Positions 50,199 through 58,317 of a stretch of 64,000 bases of DNA are shown here, piece after piece (the stretch's first letter is position 1; every line of letters starts with the position of its first letter). Location: the NCBI RefSeq assembly GCF_022678645.1, contig NZ_JALBWV010000017.1, positions 62,001 to 126,000 on the forward strand. Direction: 5' to 3'. The stretch comes from Saccharopolyspora soli (GTDB taxonomy: Bacteria > Actinomycetota > Actinomycetes > Mycobacteriales > Pseudonocardiaceae). The notes under the pieces are model-generated. The model was not told where the DNA came from. It worked only from the letters and a program-made list of their open reading frames with translations, and did not search any database. The position numbers were made by a program, and so were the translations under genes.

Positions 50199-50651
50199 TC
50201 AGAACCACCGGCCGTCCTGCCACTGGATGCAGGTTGGTCGCTTGCCGGTTCGGCAAAATTCCGTCAGAGCGGCGCGCACGCGTTCGATTGGTAGCACTGC
50301 GGACTCGGGAAACGCTGTCGGCGTCCCCGGATCGAACCAGATCGTCGGGGCAAACCGAGGTGGCTCGGGATTCAGGCTGTTCCAAACACCTGGCGCGTCG
50401 GGACGTCCGGCTGTGTCAACGTAGTTGAGCGCGCCCCAGCCCGCGTCGGGCTCGGTATCCAGCCGAAGCTGATTGGTCGGGTACTCGTGCAGCGAACCAT
50501 CGTCGGACTCGCGGCACGGTCGGTCCCACACGTAGAACAAAGTCGCCCAATCGTGTGGCTCTGCCACGGCGGTCAAGATCAGCGAATTGACCTCCTCGCC
50601 CGTGCGCGCATAGCGGTGCTGGTTGTCGATAATCGCCGTCACCACAGTCAT
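50199..50651 (-). CDS. Imm1-like immunity protein
   Basis: 150 residues from ATG 50651, whose ATGA overlaps the toxin stop. Recognisable Imm1 features: TGEEVNSLILTAVAEPHDWA near the N-terminus, GWGALNYVDTAG, VWNSLNPEPPRFAPTIWFDP, then FPESAVLPIERVRAALTEFC and RPTCIQWQ at the end. Imm1 proteins are paired with toxins of the deaminase superfamily in actinomycetes. The overlap with an upstream SCP1.201-like deaminase gene is the expected toxin-immunity order. The region is somewhat less GC-rich than its surroundings, as mobile conflict genes often are. Confidence 0.8.
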   Translation of the reverse strand: MTVVTAIIDNQHRYARTGEEVNSLILTAVAEPHDWATLFYVWDRPCRESDDGSLHEYPTNQLRLDTEPDAGWGALNYVDTAGRPDAPGVWNSLNPEPPRFAPTIWFDPGTPTAFPESAVLPIERVRAALTEFCRTGKRPTCIQWQDGRWF

Positions 50652-51397
50652 GGCCTGGCCTTTCCGCGAATCACAACGGGAGTGGTCGACCCCTTCTCCC
50701 ACACGGTCAACGTCGATCCAAGAGGCAGGATAGCTTCGATCGCGCGTCGGCAGTTCAGACTGCCACGGCACATGGCCCGGTTCACGAGCACCACGCCGTG
50801 GATGTCGCCGCGCTGCATCGACGCAGCGATCTTGGTCTCCACATGCTTCACAACCTCGGGGCTCGCATCCTGGTTCGGCAGAGTTGGGAAATGCTCCGAA
50901 TTCATCAGGATGAGGTTCGCGCGTTCGGACAGGATTTCGTCATAGCCGCTCGTCCAATGCTCCCGTTGGCCATCCCGGTCGAATGTGAAACCATGCGTTT
51001 TCTCGCCCTTGTAGAAGTCGGGCAGTTGTGACAGTTGGCAGCTTGCCCAGATCGCGTCCCACTCTGCAGCTGATGTGGAATCGTCTGGCCAGTTCGACGG
51101 GTGCGGGATGCTCGGTGGAGTGTTCTCGGCTGACGTGACGGCGAGGCTGCGGCGGAAAGTTTCGACAATTGCCTGCGCACGATCTACGAGAGCCCACTGA
51201 TCGAACAGTTGGTTGCTGAGCTGTTGGTGAGTGGACAGGATCTCCAGGGCTTCGGCGCTGTTGGTGCCGTGCAGGACCGCTAGGCCCTGTTCGGCCTCTT
51301 CGAGGGCGTTCTGGGCGGTGGTGAGGGCTGCTAACGCCGTGCTGAGCTTGTCGACGACGTTGGCCAGGAGTTGGTCGAGGTCGCTTACCGCTGACAC
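50648..51397 (-). CDS. SCP1.201/DddA-like deaminase toxin with N-terminal coiled-coil
   Basis: 249 residues from GTG 51397 with GGAGGA 7 bases upstream. Residues 1-88 are an alpha-helical, WXG100-like region (LDQLLANVVDKLSTALAALT), consistent with a type VII-type export domain. Residues 123-235 are a deaminase of the SCP1.201/DddA group: LPDFYKGEKTHGFTFD, WTSGYDE, His185-Val-Glu187 (KHVETKI) for metal and proton transfer, then Cys210 and Cys216 (NRAMCRGSLNC) as zinc ligands, ending ILPLGSTLTVWEKG. DddA deaminates cytosine in double-stranded DNA; relatives may act on other nucleic acids. It overlaps an Imm1 gene. Confidence 0.82.
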   Translation of the reverse strand: MSAVSDLDQLLANVVDKLSTALAALTTAQNALEEAEQGLAVLHGTNSAEALEILSTHQQLSNQLFDQWALVDRAQAIVETFRRSLAVTSAENTPPSIPHPSNWPDDSTSAAEWDAIWASCQLSQLPDFYKGEKTHGFTFDRDGQREHWTSGYDEILSERANLILMNSEHFPTLPNQDASPEVVKHVETKIAASMQRGDIHGVVLVNRAMCRGSLNCRRAIEAILPLGSTLTVWEKGSTTPVVIRGKARP

Positions 51398-51519
51398 GCC
51401 GATCTCCTCCGCTGGTGCGACTCAGGCAGTGCGGAGGAGATCGTTTCGGGGAGATCTGACAGTTTTCGGGCTGCTTCGGCGCCGTTGGCCCTATCGTGTC
51501 GCCGGAGCAGCCCGGTGGA

Positions 51520-52329
51520 TCACTGCTGCACCGCCGGGTTGCAGACCGCCGTCGCGGAGCAGAAGCCGATCGGGCCGCTGGTGTCGTGGACCGTGCATTG
51601 CGCTACCGCGATGCCGTCTTCGTTGACGTGGCCGGTGGATTCCATCCCGATCGCCTCGCTGAGCGGCAGGCGGCTGAGCGTCAGCGTGTAGTCCGCGTTG
51701 ATGAACTCCAGGCCCTTTTCACCGTAATTCGCCAGCGGGCTGGCGAAATCTCCCGCCAACGCGACTCGGACGAACGGCGACATGGACTCACCGGCGACCA
51801 GTTCGTGGTCGTCGCGCACCCAGGATCGGCGCTGGCCGTTGGCCCGCCAGTCGTCGGTCAGCTCGCCTTCGGCGTTCACCAACCAGACGTCGAACGGCGG
51901 CAGCCAACCGTTGGACCGGACGCGTGACGGGCCGAGCTCGTCGGGCGTGGGCGCGTCCCAGGGCTTCGTCGCGGGCACCGTGCCAGTGGGCTGGTCACCC
52001 CGGCGCAGCAGCACCGCGCTGGCCCGCGCTACCGGGTTTTCCCCGGCGAACACCGTCGCATCGGCGACCCGGATGCGGCGACCGTCGCGGACCCGCCGCG
52101 TTTCCACCCGAACCGGCTCCAGCTTGGTGTTGCGGAACAGGTCGACGGTCAGCCGGGCGAAGTGGAACTCGGGCTCGGCCTGCTCGCGTTCCAGCGCACG
52201 CGCGAGCAGTCCGCCGAACAGTCGCCCGTGCATCATGTCCGGCGACCACGGGCTGCTCGCGTCCGCGCTGGGCACGAGCTGCTCGCCATCCGCCGCGAAG
52301 AACGCATCCGCGCCATTGGTCTCGGCCAT
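51520..52329 (-). CDS. Acyl-CoA thioesterase, double hotdog (TesB-like)
   Basis: 269 residues from ATG 52329 with AAGGAG 7 bases upstream. Two hotdog halves: residues about 30-130 with MMHGRLFGGLLARALEREQ and FHFARLTVDLFRNTKLEPV, and about 150-265 with SPLANYGEKGLEFINADYTL and VNEDGIAVAQCTVHDTSGPI. This is the TesB/thioesterase-like (4HBT_3) arrangement. It would hydrolyse acyl-CoA. It lies 165 bases downstream of the TetR gene on the same strand and near the acyl-CoA operon, so it may release CoA from intermediates of that pathway. Confidence 0.87.
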   Translation of the reverse strand: MAETNGADAFFAADGEQLVPSADASSPWSPDMMHGRLFGGLLARALEREQAEPEFHFARLTVDLFRNTKLEPVRVETRRVRDGRRIRVADATVFAGENPVARASAVLLRRGDQPTGTVPATKPWDAPTPDELGPSRVRSNGWLPPFDVWLVNAEGELTDDWRANGQRRSWVRDDHELVAGESMSPFVRVALAGDFASPLANYGEKGLEFINADYTLTLSRLPLSEAIGMESTGHVNEDGIAVAQCTVHDTSGPIGFCSATAVCNPAVQQ

Positions 52330-52494
52330 CAATTCTCCTTTGCTCCTCGCGGGTGGCCCGCCCGAGCGGCCTCGCGCCTCCGGGACACCCACGCTCGGTC
52401 GACCGTGCGAGCGGGACGAAGTTACTCACACGGCCTCATCGGTGTCTTGCGACACCCGTACCTGGTCGGCCGTGTGAGCGGGAAGAATTCTCGC

Positions 52495-53124
52495 TCACAC
52501 AGCCTCATCGTCGTCTTCGCGAAGCGGGTCCAGTCGGCGGATCAGCCGCAATGTGGCTTCCAGCACCTTGTTCGCTTCCCGCTTGCTCGAACACGTCGCG
52601 ATCTCCCGGCCAGCTTCGCCGATGATCGTGGTGAGCACCGCGACGGTGACCCGGTCCACCGGATCAGTGCCCGCACCCAGCAGCACCGCGTTCTGCCGCA
52701 CCCACTCGCGTCCGCGCGTGCGGCGGATCAGCTCGAAACCGGGCGGACCGTCACCGTCCATGAACAGCCGCACCAGGTCGCGGCGCGCCCACGAGCCCTC
52801 CAGGAACGCCCGCGCACCCACGTTGAACAGCGTCAACGGGTCCGACTCGCCGCCCGCGCGGGCCTTGGCGACCGAACTGATCGCGCTCTGCTCGTGGGTG
52901 GCCTGGTGGTCTTCCCAGAGCGCCAGGAAGAGTTCCGTCTTGCCGCCGAAGTGGTGGTACAGGCTGCCCACGCTGGATCCCGCCCGCTCGACCACTTCGG
53001 CCACGCTGGCCTCGGCGAAGCCCTTCTCGGTGAACACCTCGCGCGCGGCCTGCAGCAGCACGCGGCGCGTCTCCGCGGTCCGGCTCCACTGCCAGGCGTT
53101 CGAGCGGGTCGTCTTGCGCACCAT
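52495..53124 (-). CDS. TetR-family transcriptional regulator of the acyl-CoA operon
   Basis: 209 residues from ATG 53124 (GAAGGTGGGC upstream); the open frame to 53172 is not used. HTH: TRRVLLQAAREVFTEKGFAE, then VAEVVERAGSSVGSLYHHFGGK, a very typical TetR_N. The C-domain has FMDGDGPPGFELIRRTRGRE and an EAGREIATCSSKREANKVLE stretch. It is divergent from the acyl-CoA dehydrogenase operon. A perfect CTAGA-N7-TCTAG palindrome sits in the shared promoter region and again ahead of the SDR at 49132, so both are likely targets. Confidence 0.92.
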   Translation of the reverse strand: MVRKTTRSNAWQWSRTAETRRVLLQAAREVFTEKGFAEASVAEVVERAGSSVGSLYHHFGGKTELFLALWEDHQATHEQSAISSVAKARAGGESDPLTLFNVGARAFLEGSWARRDLVRLFMDGDGPPGFELIRRTRGREWVRQNAVLLGAGTDPVDRVTVAVLTTIIGEAGREIATCSSKREANKVLEATLRLIRRLDPLREDDDEAV

Positions 53125-53149
53125 GCCCACCTTCTCGTCGGATTTGTCG

Positions 53150-53200
53150 GGGTGAGGGGTACCCGTGCCCAACTTACTTGGTCACGGGTGCCCCTCACCC
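53150..53200. repeat. ACCAAGT-family palindrome (copy 2, degenerate core)
   Basis: GGGTGAGGGG (53150-53159) pairs with CCCCTCACCC (53191-53200) and ACCCGTG with CACGGGT, around a core CCCAACTTACTTGG that is a decayed form of the family core. It lies in a divergent promoter region, 26 bases upstream of the TetR start, not at a gene end. Confidence 0.6.
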
Positions 53201-53289
53201 GATCCAAGTAGTGGGATCACATTCTAGAACTCTCCGGTTGCGCGGGGGGTGTACCACGGTCGGTCTATAGGCGTGCGGAGCGGAAGTAC

Positions 53290-53306
53290 CTAGAGTTCCG
53301 TTCTAG
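53290..53306. promoter_or_regulatory. CTAGA-N7-TCTAG operator-like motif (site 2)
   Basis: CTAGA-GTTCCGT-TCTAG is a perfect 5-7-5 inverted repeat 50 bases before the acyl-CoA dehydrogenase start. A half-site TTCTAGAA lies at 53222-53229, nearer the TetR gene. Site 1 is at 49062-49078. Confidence 0.65.
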
Positions 53307-53356
53307 AAAATCATCGCATTGCCGGGCAGCGCGGCCCGAGTCGGGAGGACTTCGCG

Positions 53357-54529
53357 ATGGTCGACTTCGCACTCAACGACGAGGAACGCCAGATCCGCGA
53401 CACCGTCCGCAGCTTCATCACCAGGGAGGTGCGGCCGCTGGAGGACGAGGTGCTGCGCAACGAACGCGCGGGCAAACCGTCGGTGGCCCCGGACGTGCTG
53501 CGCGAACTGCGGCTCAAGGCGAAGAAAGCCGGTTTCTGGGGCGTCAACACGCCCGAGGAGTACGGCGGGATGAACCTCGGCGCGGTCATGTCGGCGATCC
53601 TGGCGATGGAGACCGGCCGCACCTTCGTGCCGTTCACCTTCGGCGGCAGCGCGGACAACATCCTCTACTCGTGCAACGCGGAGCAGGAGCAGCGCTACCT
53701 CATCCCGACCATCGCGGGCGAGCGCCGGTCGTGCTTCGCCATCACCGAGCCGGGCGCGGGCTCGGACGCGCGCAACATCCGCACCCGTGCGGTCCGCGAC
53801 GGCGGCGACTGGATCATCAACGGCGAGAAGATCTTCATCACCGGTGGCAACGAGGCCGACTTCGTGATGGTCTTCGCCGTCACCGACCCGGACGCGAGCG
53901 CCGACAACGGCGTGACGTGCTTCCTGGTCGATCGGGACATGGGCTGGAAGTCCGAACCGATTCCGACGATGGGGCAGTGGGGTCCCGCGTCGCTGGTGTT
54001 CGAGGACGTGCGGGTACCGGCCGAGAACGTGCTCGGCGAGGTCGGTCGCGGCTTTCCGCTGGCGCTGCGCTGGATCGGCCAGGGCCGGTACATGATCCCG
54101 GCGCGGGCGATCGGCGCGGCCGAGCGGATGCTGCAGATGGCCATCGACTACGCCAAGATCCGCCAGTCGATGGGCCGCCCCATCGCCGAGTACCAGGCCA
54201 TCCAGTGGCAGATCGCGGACTCCCAGGTGGAGATCGAGTCCACCAAGTGGCTCACCCTGCACGCCGCCTGGCGGGTGCAGCAGGGCATGGACGCGCGGCA
54301 CTGGTCGTCGATCGCCAAGCTGCACGGCGCGGGAATGGCCAACCAGGTGGTCGACCGGGTGCTGCAGATCCACGGCGGCATGGGCTACACGCGCGAGTTG
54401 CCCATCGAACGCTGGTACCGCGAGTTGCGGCTGTTGCGGATCTACGAGGGCACCGACGAGATCCAGCGCCGCACCATCGCCCGCAACCTGCTCAAGGGCC
54501 ACGTGCGGCTGGGAGGGATCGCCGAGTGA
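53357..54529 (+). CDS. Acyl-CoA dehydrogenase
   Basis: 390 residues. The family layout is complete: MVDFALNDEERQIRDTVRSF at the N-terminus, CFAITEPGAGSDARNIRTRA (FAD motif), GNEADFVMVFAVTD, QGRYMIPARAIGAAERMLQM, and the C-terminal LRLLRIYEGTDEIQRRTIAR with the catalytic Glu. It starts an operon with a thiolase-fold protein, a DUF35 protein and an acyl-CoA synthetase, each overlapping or touching the next. It is divergent from a TetR regulator. The substrate is probably the CoA ester made by the synthetase. Confidence 0.94.
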   Translation: MVDFALNDEERQIRDTVRSFITREVRPLEDEVLRNERAGKPSVAPDVLRELRLKAKKAGFWGVNTPEEYGGMNLGAVMSAILAMETGRTFVPFTFGGSADNILYSCNAEQEQRYLIPTIAGERRSCFAITEPGAGSDARNIRTRAVRDGGDWIINGEKIFITGGNEADFVMVFAVTDPDASADNGVTCFLVDRDMGWKSEPIPTMGQWGPASLVFEDVRVPAENVLGEVGRGFPLALRWIGQGRYMIPARAIGAAERMLQMAIDYAKIRQSMGRPIAEYQAIQWQIADSQVEIESTKWLTLHAAWRVQQGMDARHWSSIAKLHGAGMANQVVDRVLQIHGGMGYTRELPIERWYRELRLLRIYEGTDEIQRRTIARNLLKGHVRLGGIAE

Positions 54530-55671
54530 CACGACGTCGAGCGGCCATCGTCGGGGTGGCCGAATCAGAGTTGGGCAAGACCCCGCACCTGACCGTGCTG
54601 TCCCAGCAGGCGCAGGCGACCAAGACGGCGTTGGCGGAGGCCGGTTTGCGGCGCGACGACGTCGATGCGCTGTTCGTCGCGGGCGGCTGGTCCTGGGCCC
54701 CGGCGCTGGCCTTGGCCGAGTACCTCGGCATGCGACCGCGATACCTGGACAGCACCAACATCGGTGGATCGTCGTTCGAGGCGCATCTCGGGCATGCCGC
54801 GGCCGCGATCGAGGCGGGCGTGATCGACGTCGCGGTGATCGCCTACGGCAGCACGCAGCGCAGCGACCGGTCCCGCAACCAGCCGCGCCCGGCGACGCTG
54901 GCCGAGCAGTTCGAGCGGCCCTACGGATTGCCCACCCCGGTCGGCGCGTACGCGCTGGCGGCGAACCGGTACCTGCACGAATACGGGGCCACCAGCGAAC
55001 AACTCGCCGAGGTCGCGGTGTCCACGAGGGAGTGGGCGCGGCTGAATCCCAAGGCGTACTACCAGGATCCGCTGACCATCGACGACGTGCTGGCCTCGCC
55101 GATGATCTGCGAGCCGCTGCACAAGCTGGACTGCTGCCTGGTCACCGATGGCGGCGGCGCGCTGGTCGTAGCCGCCGAGGACCGGTGGCCGGACCTGGCC
55201 ACCCGGCCGGTCGTCGTGCTCGGCCACGGCGAAGCGACCACGCACAACACGATCGCGAACATGCCTGATCTGACCGTCACCGGGGCGGCCCAGTCCGGCC
55301 CGGCGGCGCTGCGCATGGCCGGGGTCGAGCACGCCGACATCGACGTGCTGGAGATCTACGACTCGTTCACCATCACCGTGCTGTTGACGTTGGAATCGCT
55401 GGGGTTCTGCAAACCCGGCGAGGCGGGCACCTTCGTCGTGGGCGGTCGAACCGCGCCGGGCGGCGACCTGCCGATGAACACCAACGGCGGCGGCCTGTCG
55501 TACACGCATCCCGGAATGTACGGGATCTTCCTGCTGATCGAGGCCACCCGGCAGCTGCGGCACGAATTCGCCGGTACGCCGAGGCAAGTGGACGGTGCCG
55601 AACTCGCGCTGGCGCATGGCACCGGCGGGGTCCTGTCATCGACGTCGACCATCGTGCTGGGAAGGGGCTAG
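54526..55671 (+). CDS. Thiolase-fold protein (SCP-x/lipid-transfer type), no nucleophile Cys
   Basis: 381 residues from GTG 54526 (GTGA overlap). It aligns throughout with the C-terminal part of the fusion at 27520-29106: [73 protein letters not shown]. At the place of the thiolase nucleophile it reads STNIGGSS, so it lacks the active Cys. Proteins of this kind partnered with DUF35 can be retro-aldolases (Ltp2 type) in steroid or branched side-chain degradation. The adjacent DUF35 gene is the expected partner. Confidence 0.9.
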   Translation: MTRRRAAIVGVAESELGKTPHLTVLSQQAQATKTALAEAGLRRDDVDALFVAGGWSWAPALALAEYLGMRPRYLDSTNIGGSSFEAHLGHAAAAIEAGVIDVAVIAYGSTQRSDRSRNQPRPATLAEQFERPYGLPTPVGAYALAANRYLHEYGATSEQLAEVAVSTREWARLNPKAYYQDPLTIDDVLASPMICEPLHKLDCCLVTDGGGALVVAAEDRWPDLATRPVVVLGHGEATTHNTIANMPDLTVTGAAQSGPAALRMAGVEHADIDVLEIYDSFTITVLLTLESLGFCKPGEAGTFVVGGRTAPGGDLPMNTNGGGLSYTHPGMYGIFLLIEATRQLRHEFAGTPRQVDGAELALAHGTGGVLSSTSTIVLGRG

Positions 55672-55673
55672 CA

Positions 55674-56066
55674 ATGGTGCAGAACGCCCAGGACGCCGAG
55701 ACGCGTCCGTTCTGGGACGGCATCGCCGCCGGTGAACTGCGCCTGCAGCGCTGCGCCGACTGTGGATCGGCGATCTTCTACCCGCGATCGGTGTGCCCGA
55801 ACTGCTTCGGCGATCGGATCGACTGGGTCACCGCGTCGGGCCGCGGCACGGTCTACTCCTGCACGGTCGCGCACCGGGCGTTCGGCGAGTTCGCCGAGCA
55901 GGCGCCGTTCACCGTCGCGCTGGTCGACCTGGACGAGGGGCCGCGGATGATGACGCGCATCGTCGCCAGCGAGCAGGTGGGCATCGGTGATCGGGTCGAG
56001 TTGGTGATCACCAGGCTTGCCGCGGATTCCCCCGAAGTGCCCTGCTTCCGGGTGGTCGGGCGATGA
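55674..56066 (+). CDS. DUF35 Zn-ribbon/OB-fold protein
   Basis: 130 residues from ATG 55674, 2 bases after the thiolase stop. A rubredoxin-like zinc ribbon is clear: Cys27 and Cys30 (QRCADCGSAIF), then Cys41 and Cys44 (SVCPNCFGDRI). The OB-type strands follow (GRGTVYSCTVAHRAFG ... PFTVALVDLDEGPRMMTRIV). DUF35 proteins bind acyl-CoA and form tight complexes with thiolase-fold partners. The same module is fused to the thiolase in the other operon at 27520-29106. ATG of the next gene overlaps its stop. Confidence 0.93.
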   Translation: MVQNAQDAETRPFWDGIAAGELRLQRCADCGSAIFYPRSVCPNCFGDRIDWVTASGRGTVYSCTVAHRAFGEFAEQAPFTVALVDLDEGPRMMTRIVASEQVGIGDRVELVITRLAADSPEVPCFRVVGR

Positions 56067-58150
56067 CCGCGGCGGTGCGGGCGCTGTTCAACCCCCGCTC
56101 CATCGCACTGGTCGGCGCGACCGACAAGTCCGGCTGGTCCTCGGCGACCTTCCAGAACCTGCGCAACAACGCCTTCCAGGGGCCGGTGTACCTGGTCAAC
56201 CCGCGCACCGAGGAAGTGCACGGCGAGCACGCCTACCCGAGCCTGTCGGCCATCCCCGAGCGGGTCGACCTGGCGTACGTGATGGTGCCGACGCATGCGC
56301 TGGTGCCGGTCCTGCGGGAAGGCGCGGAGCTGGGCATTCGCGGATATGTCGTGCTCACCGCCGGGTTCGGCGAGACGGGTGCCGAAGGGCTCCGGTTGGA
56401 GCACGAGGTGGCCGAGTTCGCCCGCGAGCACCAGTTGACCGTGCTGGGGCCCAACGGCAACGGCTACATCAACGCGGCGGCCGGCATCACCCCCTACGGC
56501 CTGCCGATTCCCACTCCGCTGCTCAGCGGCCCGATCGGGGTGGTGTTGCAGAGCGGGGCGCTGGCCAGCGCGGTGCTCAACTTCTCGCAGGCCAGAAACG
56601 TCGGCATCAGCCTGCTCACCGCGATGGGCAACGAGACGGTGCTGTCGGTGACCGACGTGATCGACTACCTCGTCGACGATCCGGCGACCAAGGTCATCGC
56701 GCTGTTCCTGGAGCAGATCCGGCGTCCGGACGAGTTCGCCCGCGTCGCGCGCCGGGCCGCGCGGGCCGGAAAGCCGATCGTGGCGCTGAAAATCGGCTCC
56801 AGCGAACTGGCCTCGCACACCGCCCAGGCGCACACCGGGGCGCTGGTCGGCGACGACGCGGTGGTCGACGCGGCCTTCCGGCAGCTCGGCGTGATCCGGG
56901 TGCGTTCGCTGGAGGACCTGATCATCACCGCCGGGATGCTGGCCTCGGTCGGGCGGCTGCCCGGTCGCCGCATCGGCGTGGTCACGCCATCCGGCGGGGC
57001 GTCGGAGATCATCGCGGACCGCGCGGCGGAGGAAGGGCTGGAACTTCCCGGATTCGCACCGGAAACCGTGGCGCGGCTGAAGGAGATCGTGCCGGAGTTC
57101 GCGACCGTGCAGAACCCGCTGGACGTGACCGGCTACGTGCTGATCGACCGGACGCTGCTGGGCCGCGCGCTGGAGGTGGTGGCCGACGATCCGGGCATCG
57201 ACGCGGTCCTGCTGCTCGCCGACCTGCCGAGGGTGGCGCCGCCGAACCCGGAACTGAGCATCCAGGCGTTCCAGGCGAACGCACGTCGGATTCGCAACGC
57301 GCCACGACCGGTCGCGGTGGTCGGCAACGTCTGCGCCGATGTCAGCGAATTCGGCCGGATGATCCAGCAGAAGTCGGATTTCCCATACGTCGCAGGGGGA
57401 ATCGAGCACGGCATGAGCGCCCTGGGAGCTGCGGCGCGCTGGTCGGAATCCTTTCTGTCCGATGTGGACATTCCGGATCCAGAGCCGTTGGATGTGCGGG
57501 GGTCCGGCATCTGGGCGGAGCACCGAGCGGCCGCTCTGCTTGCGGAGCACGGGATTCCGGTGGTTCCGGCGGAGCTCGCGGTGGACGCGGACGCCGCGGT
57601 CGCCGCGGCCGAGCGGTTCGGCTATCCAGTCGTGCTCAAGGCGGTTGCCGACGGCTTGGGGCACAAGAGCGACATCGGCGGTGTGCGGCTGGGGCTGTCC
57701 GGCCCGGAGGACGTGCGCCGGGCGCACGACGAGGTGTGTGCGACGCTGCGCGAGCGCGCGGCGAGCGGGATCAGCACGCTGGTGCAGCCGCAGCGCAGCG
57801 GCGGCGTGGAGCTGTTGGTGGGCGTCGTCCGCGACCCGGTGTGGGGGCTGACGATGGCGATCGGGCTCGGCGGTGTGTGGGTCGAGGTGCTGCGCGATTC
57901 GGCACTGCGGCTGCTACCGGTCGACCGCCACCAGGTCCGGCAGGCGCTTGGTGAACTGCGCGGTGCCCCGCTGTTGCGCGGAGCTCGTGGTGCCAAGCCA
58001 GCGGATCTGGACGCGGTGGCTGACGTCGTGGTGCGCATCGGTCAGCTCGCGGCGGGGATCGGTGAGCGGCTGGAATCGCTGGAGGTGAACCCGCTGCTGG
58101 TGGACGGCAACCGAGTCGAAGCCTTGGACGCACTGATCACCTGGCACTAG
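56063..58150 (+). CDS. ADP-forming acyl-CoA synthetase
   Basis: 695 residues from ATG 56063, overlapping the DUF35 stop. Domains: CoA-binding (LFNPRSIALVGATDKSGWSS), middle SCS-like domains with VLGPNGNGYIN and the loop AHTGALVGDD holding the candidate phospho-His, and C-terminal ATP-grasp (EHGIPVVPAELAVDAD ... PVVLKAVADGLGHKSDIGGV). It is paralogous to the synthetase at 29146-31275 and ends this operon. It should form the acyl-CoA that the first gene then oxidises. There is no permease in this operon, unlike the other. Confidence 0.91.
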   Translation: MTAAVRALFNPRSIALVGATDKSGWSSATFQNLRNNAFQGPVYLVNPRTEEVHGEHAYPSLSAIPERVDLAYVMVPTHALVPVLREGAELGIRGYVVLTAGFGETGAEGLRLEHEVAEFAREHQLTVLGPNGNGYINAAAGITPYGLPIPTPLLSGPIGVVLQSGALASAVLNFSQARNVGISLLTAMGNETVLSVTDVIDYLVDDPATKVIALFLEQIRRPDEFARVARRAARAGKPIVALKIGSSELASHTAQAHTGALVGDDAVVDAAFRQLGVIRVRSLEDLIITAGMLASVGRLPGRRIGVVTPSGGASEIIADRAAEEGLELPGFAPETVARLKEIVPEFATVQNPLDVTGYVLIDRTLLGRALEVVADDPGIDAVLLLADLPRVAPPNPELSIQAFQANARRIRNAPRPVAVVGNVCADVSEFGRMIQQKSDFPYVAGGIEHGMSALGAAARWSESFLSDVDIPDPEPLDVRGSGIWAEHRAAALLAEHGIPVVPAELAVDADAAVAAAERFGYPVVLKAVADGLGHKSDIGGVRLGLSGPEDVRRAHDEVCATLRERAASGISTLVQPQRSGGVELLVGVVRDPVWGLTMAIGLGGVWVEVLRDSALRLLPVDRHQVRQALGELRGAPLLRGARGAKPADLDAVADVVVRIGQLAAGIGERLESLEVNPLLVDGNRVEALDALITWH

Positions 58151-58180
58151 GACGCTCCGCACCGCCTCGACCGGGGCAAC

Positions 58181-58200
58181 GCAATTTCTCGTGAAATCGC
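58181..58200. terminator. Hairpin after the acyl-CoA operon
   Basis: GCAATTTC-TCGT-GAAATCGC is a stem of 8 with one mismatch and a 4-base loop, 31 bases after the synthetase stop. The AATTTC/GAAAT core is like the hairpin at 39829-39858. Confidence 0.5.
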
Positions 58201-58317
58201 GTGACTCCTGCGTGAACGGAACCGTGGCGACGAACGGCCGTGCGGCGGTTGACTTTTCAACTGTGCGCTGATCAACTTTTCGCTGCTGCTTGGGACTGTA
58301 GGGGATTGGCGGGCCGC

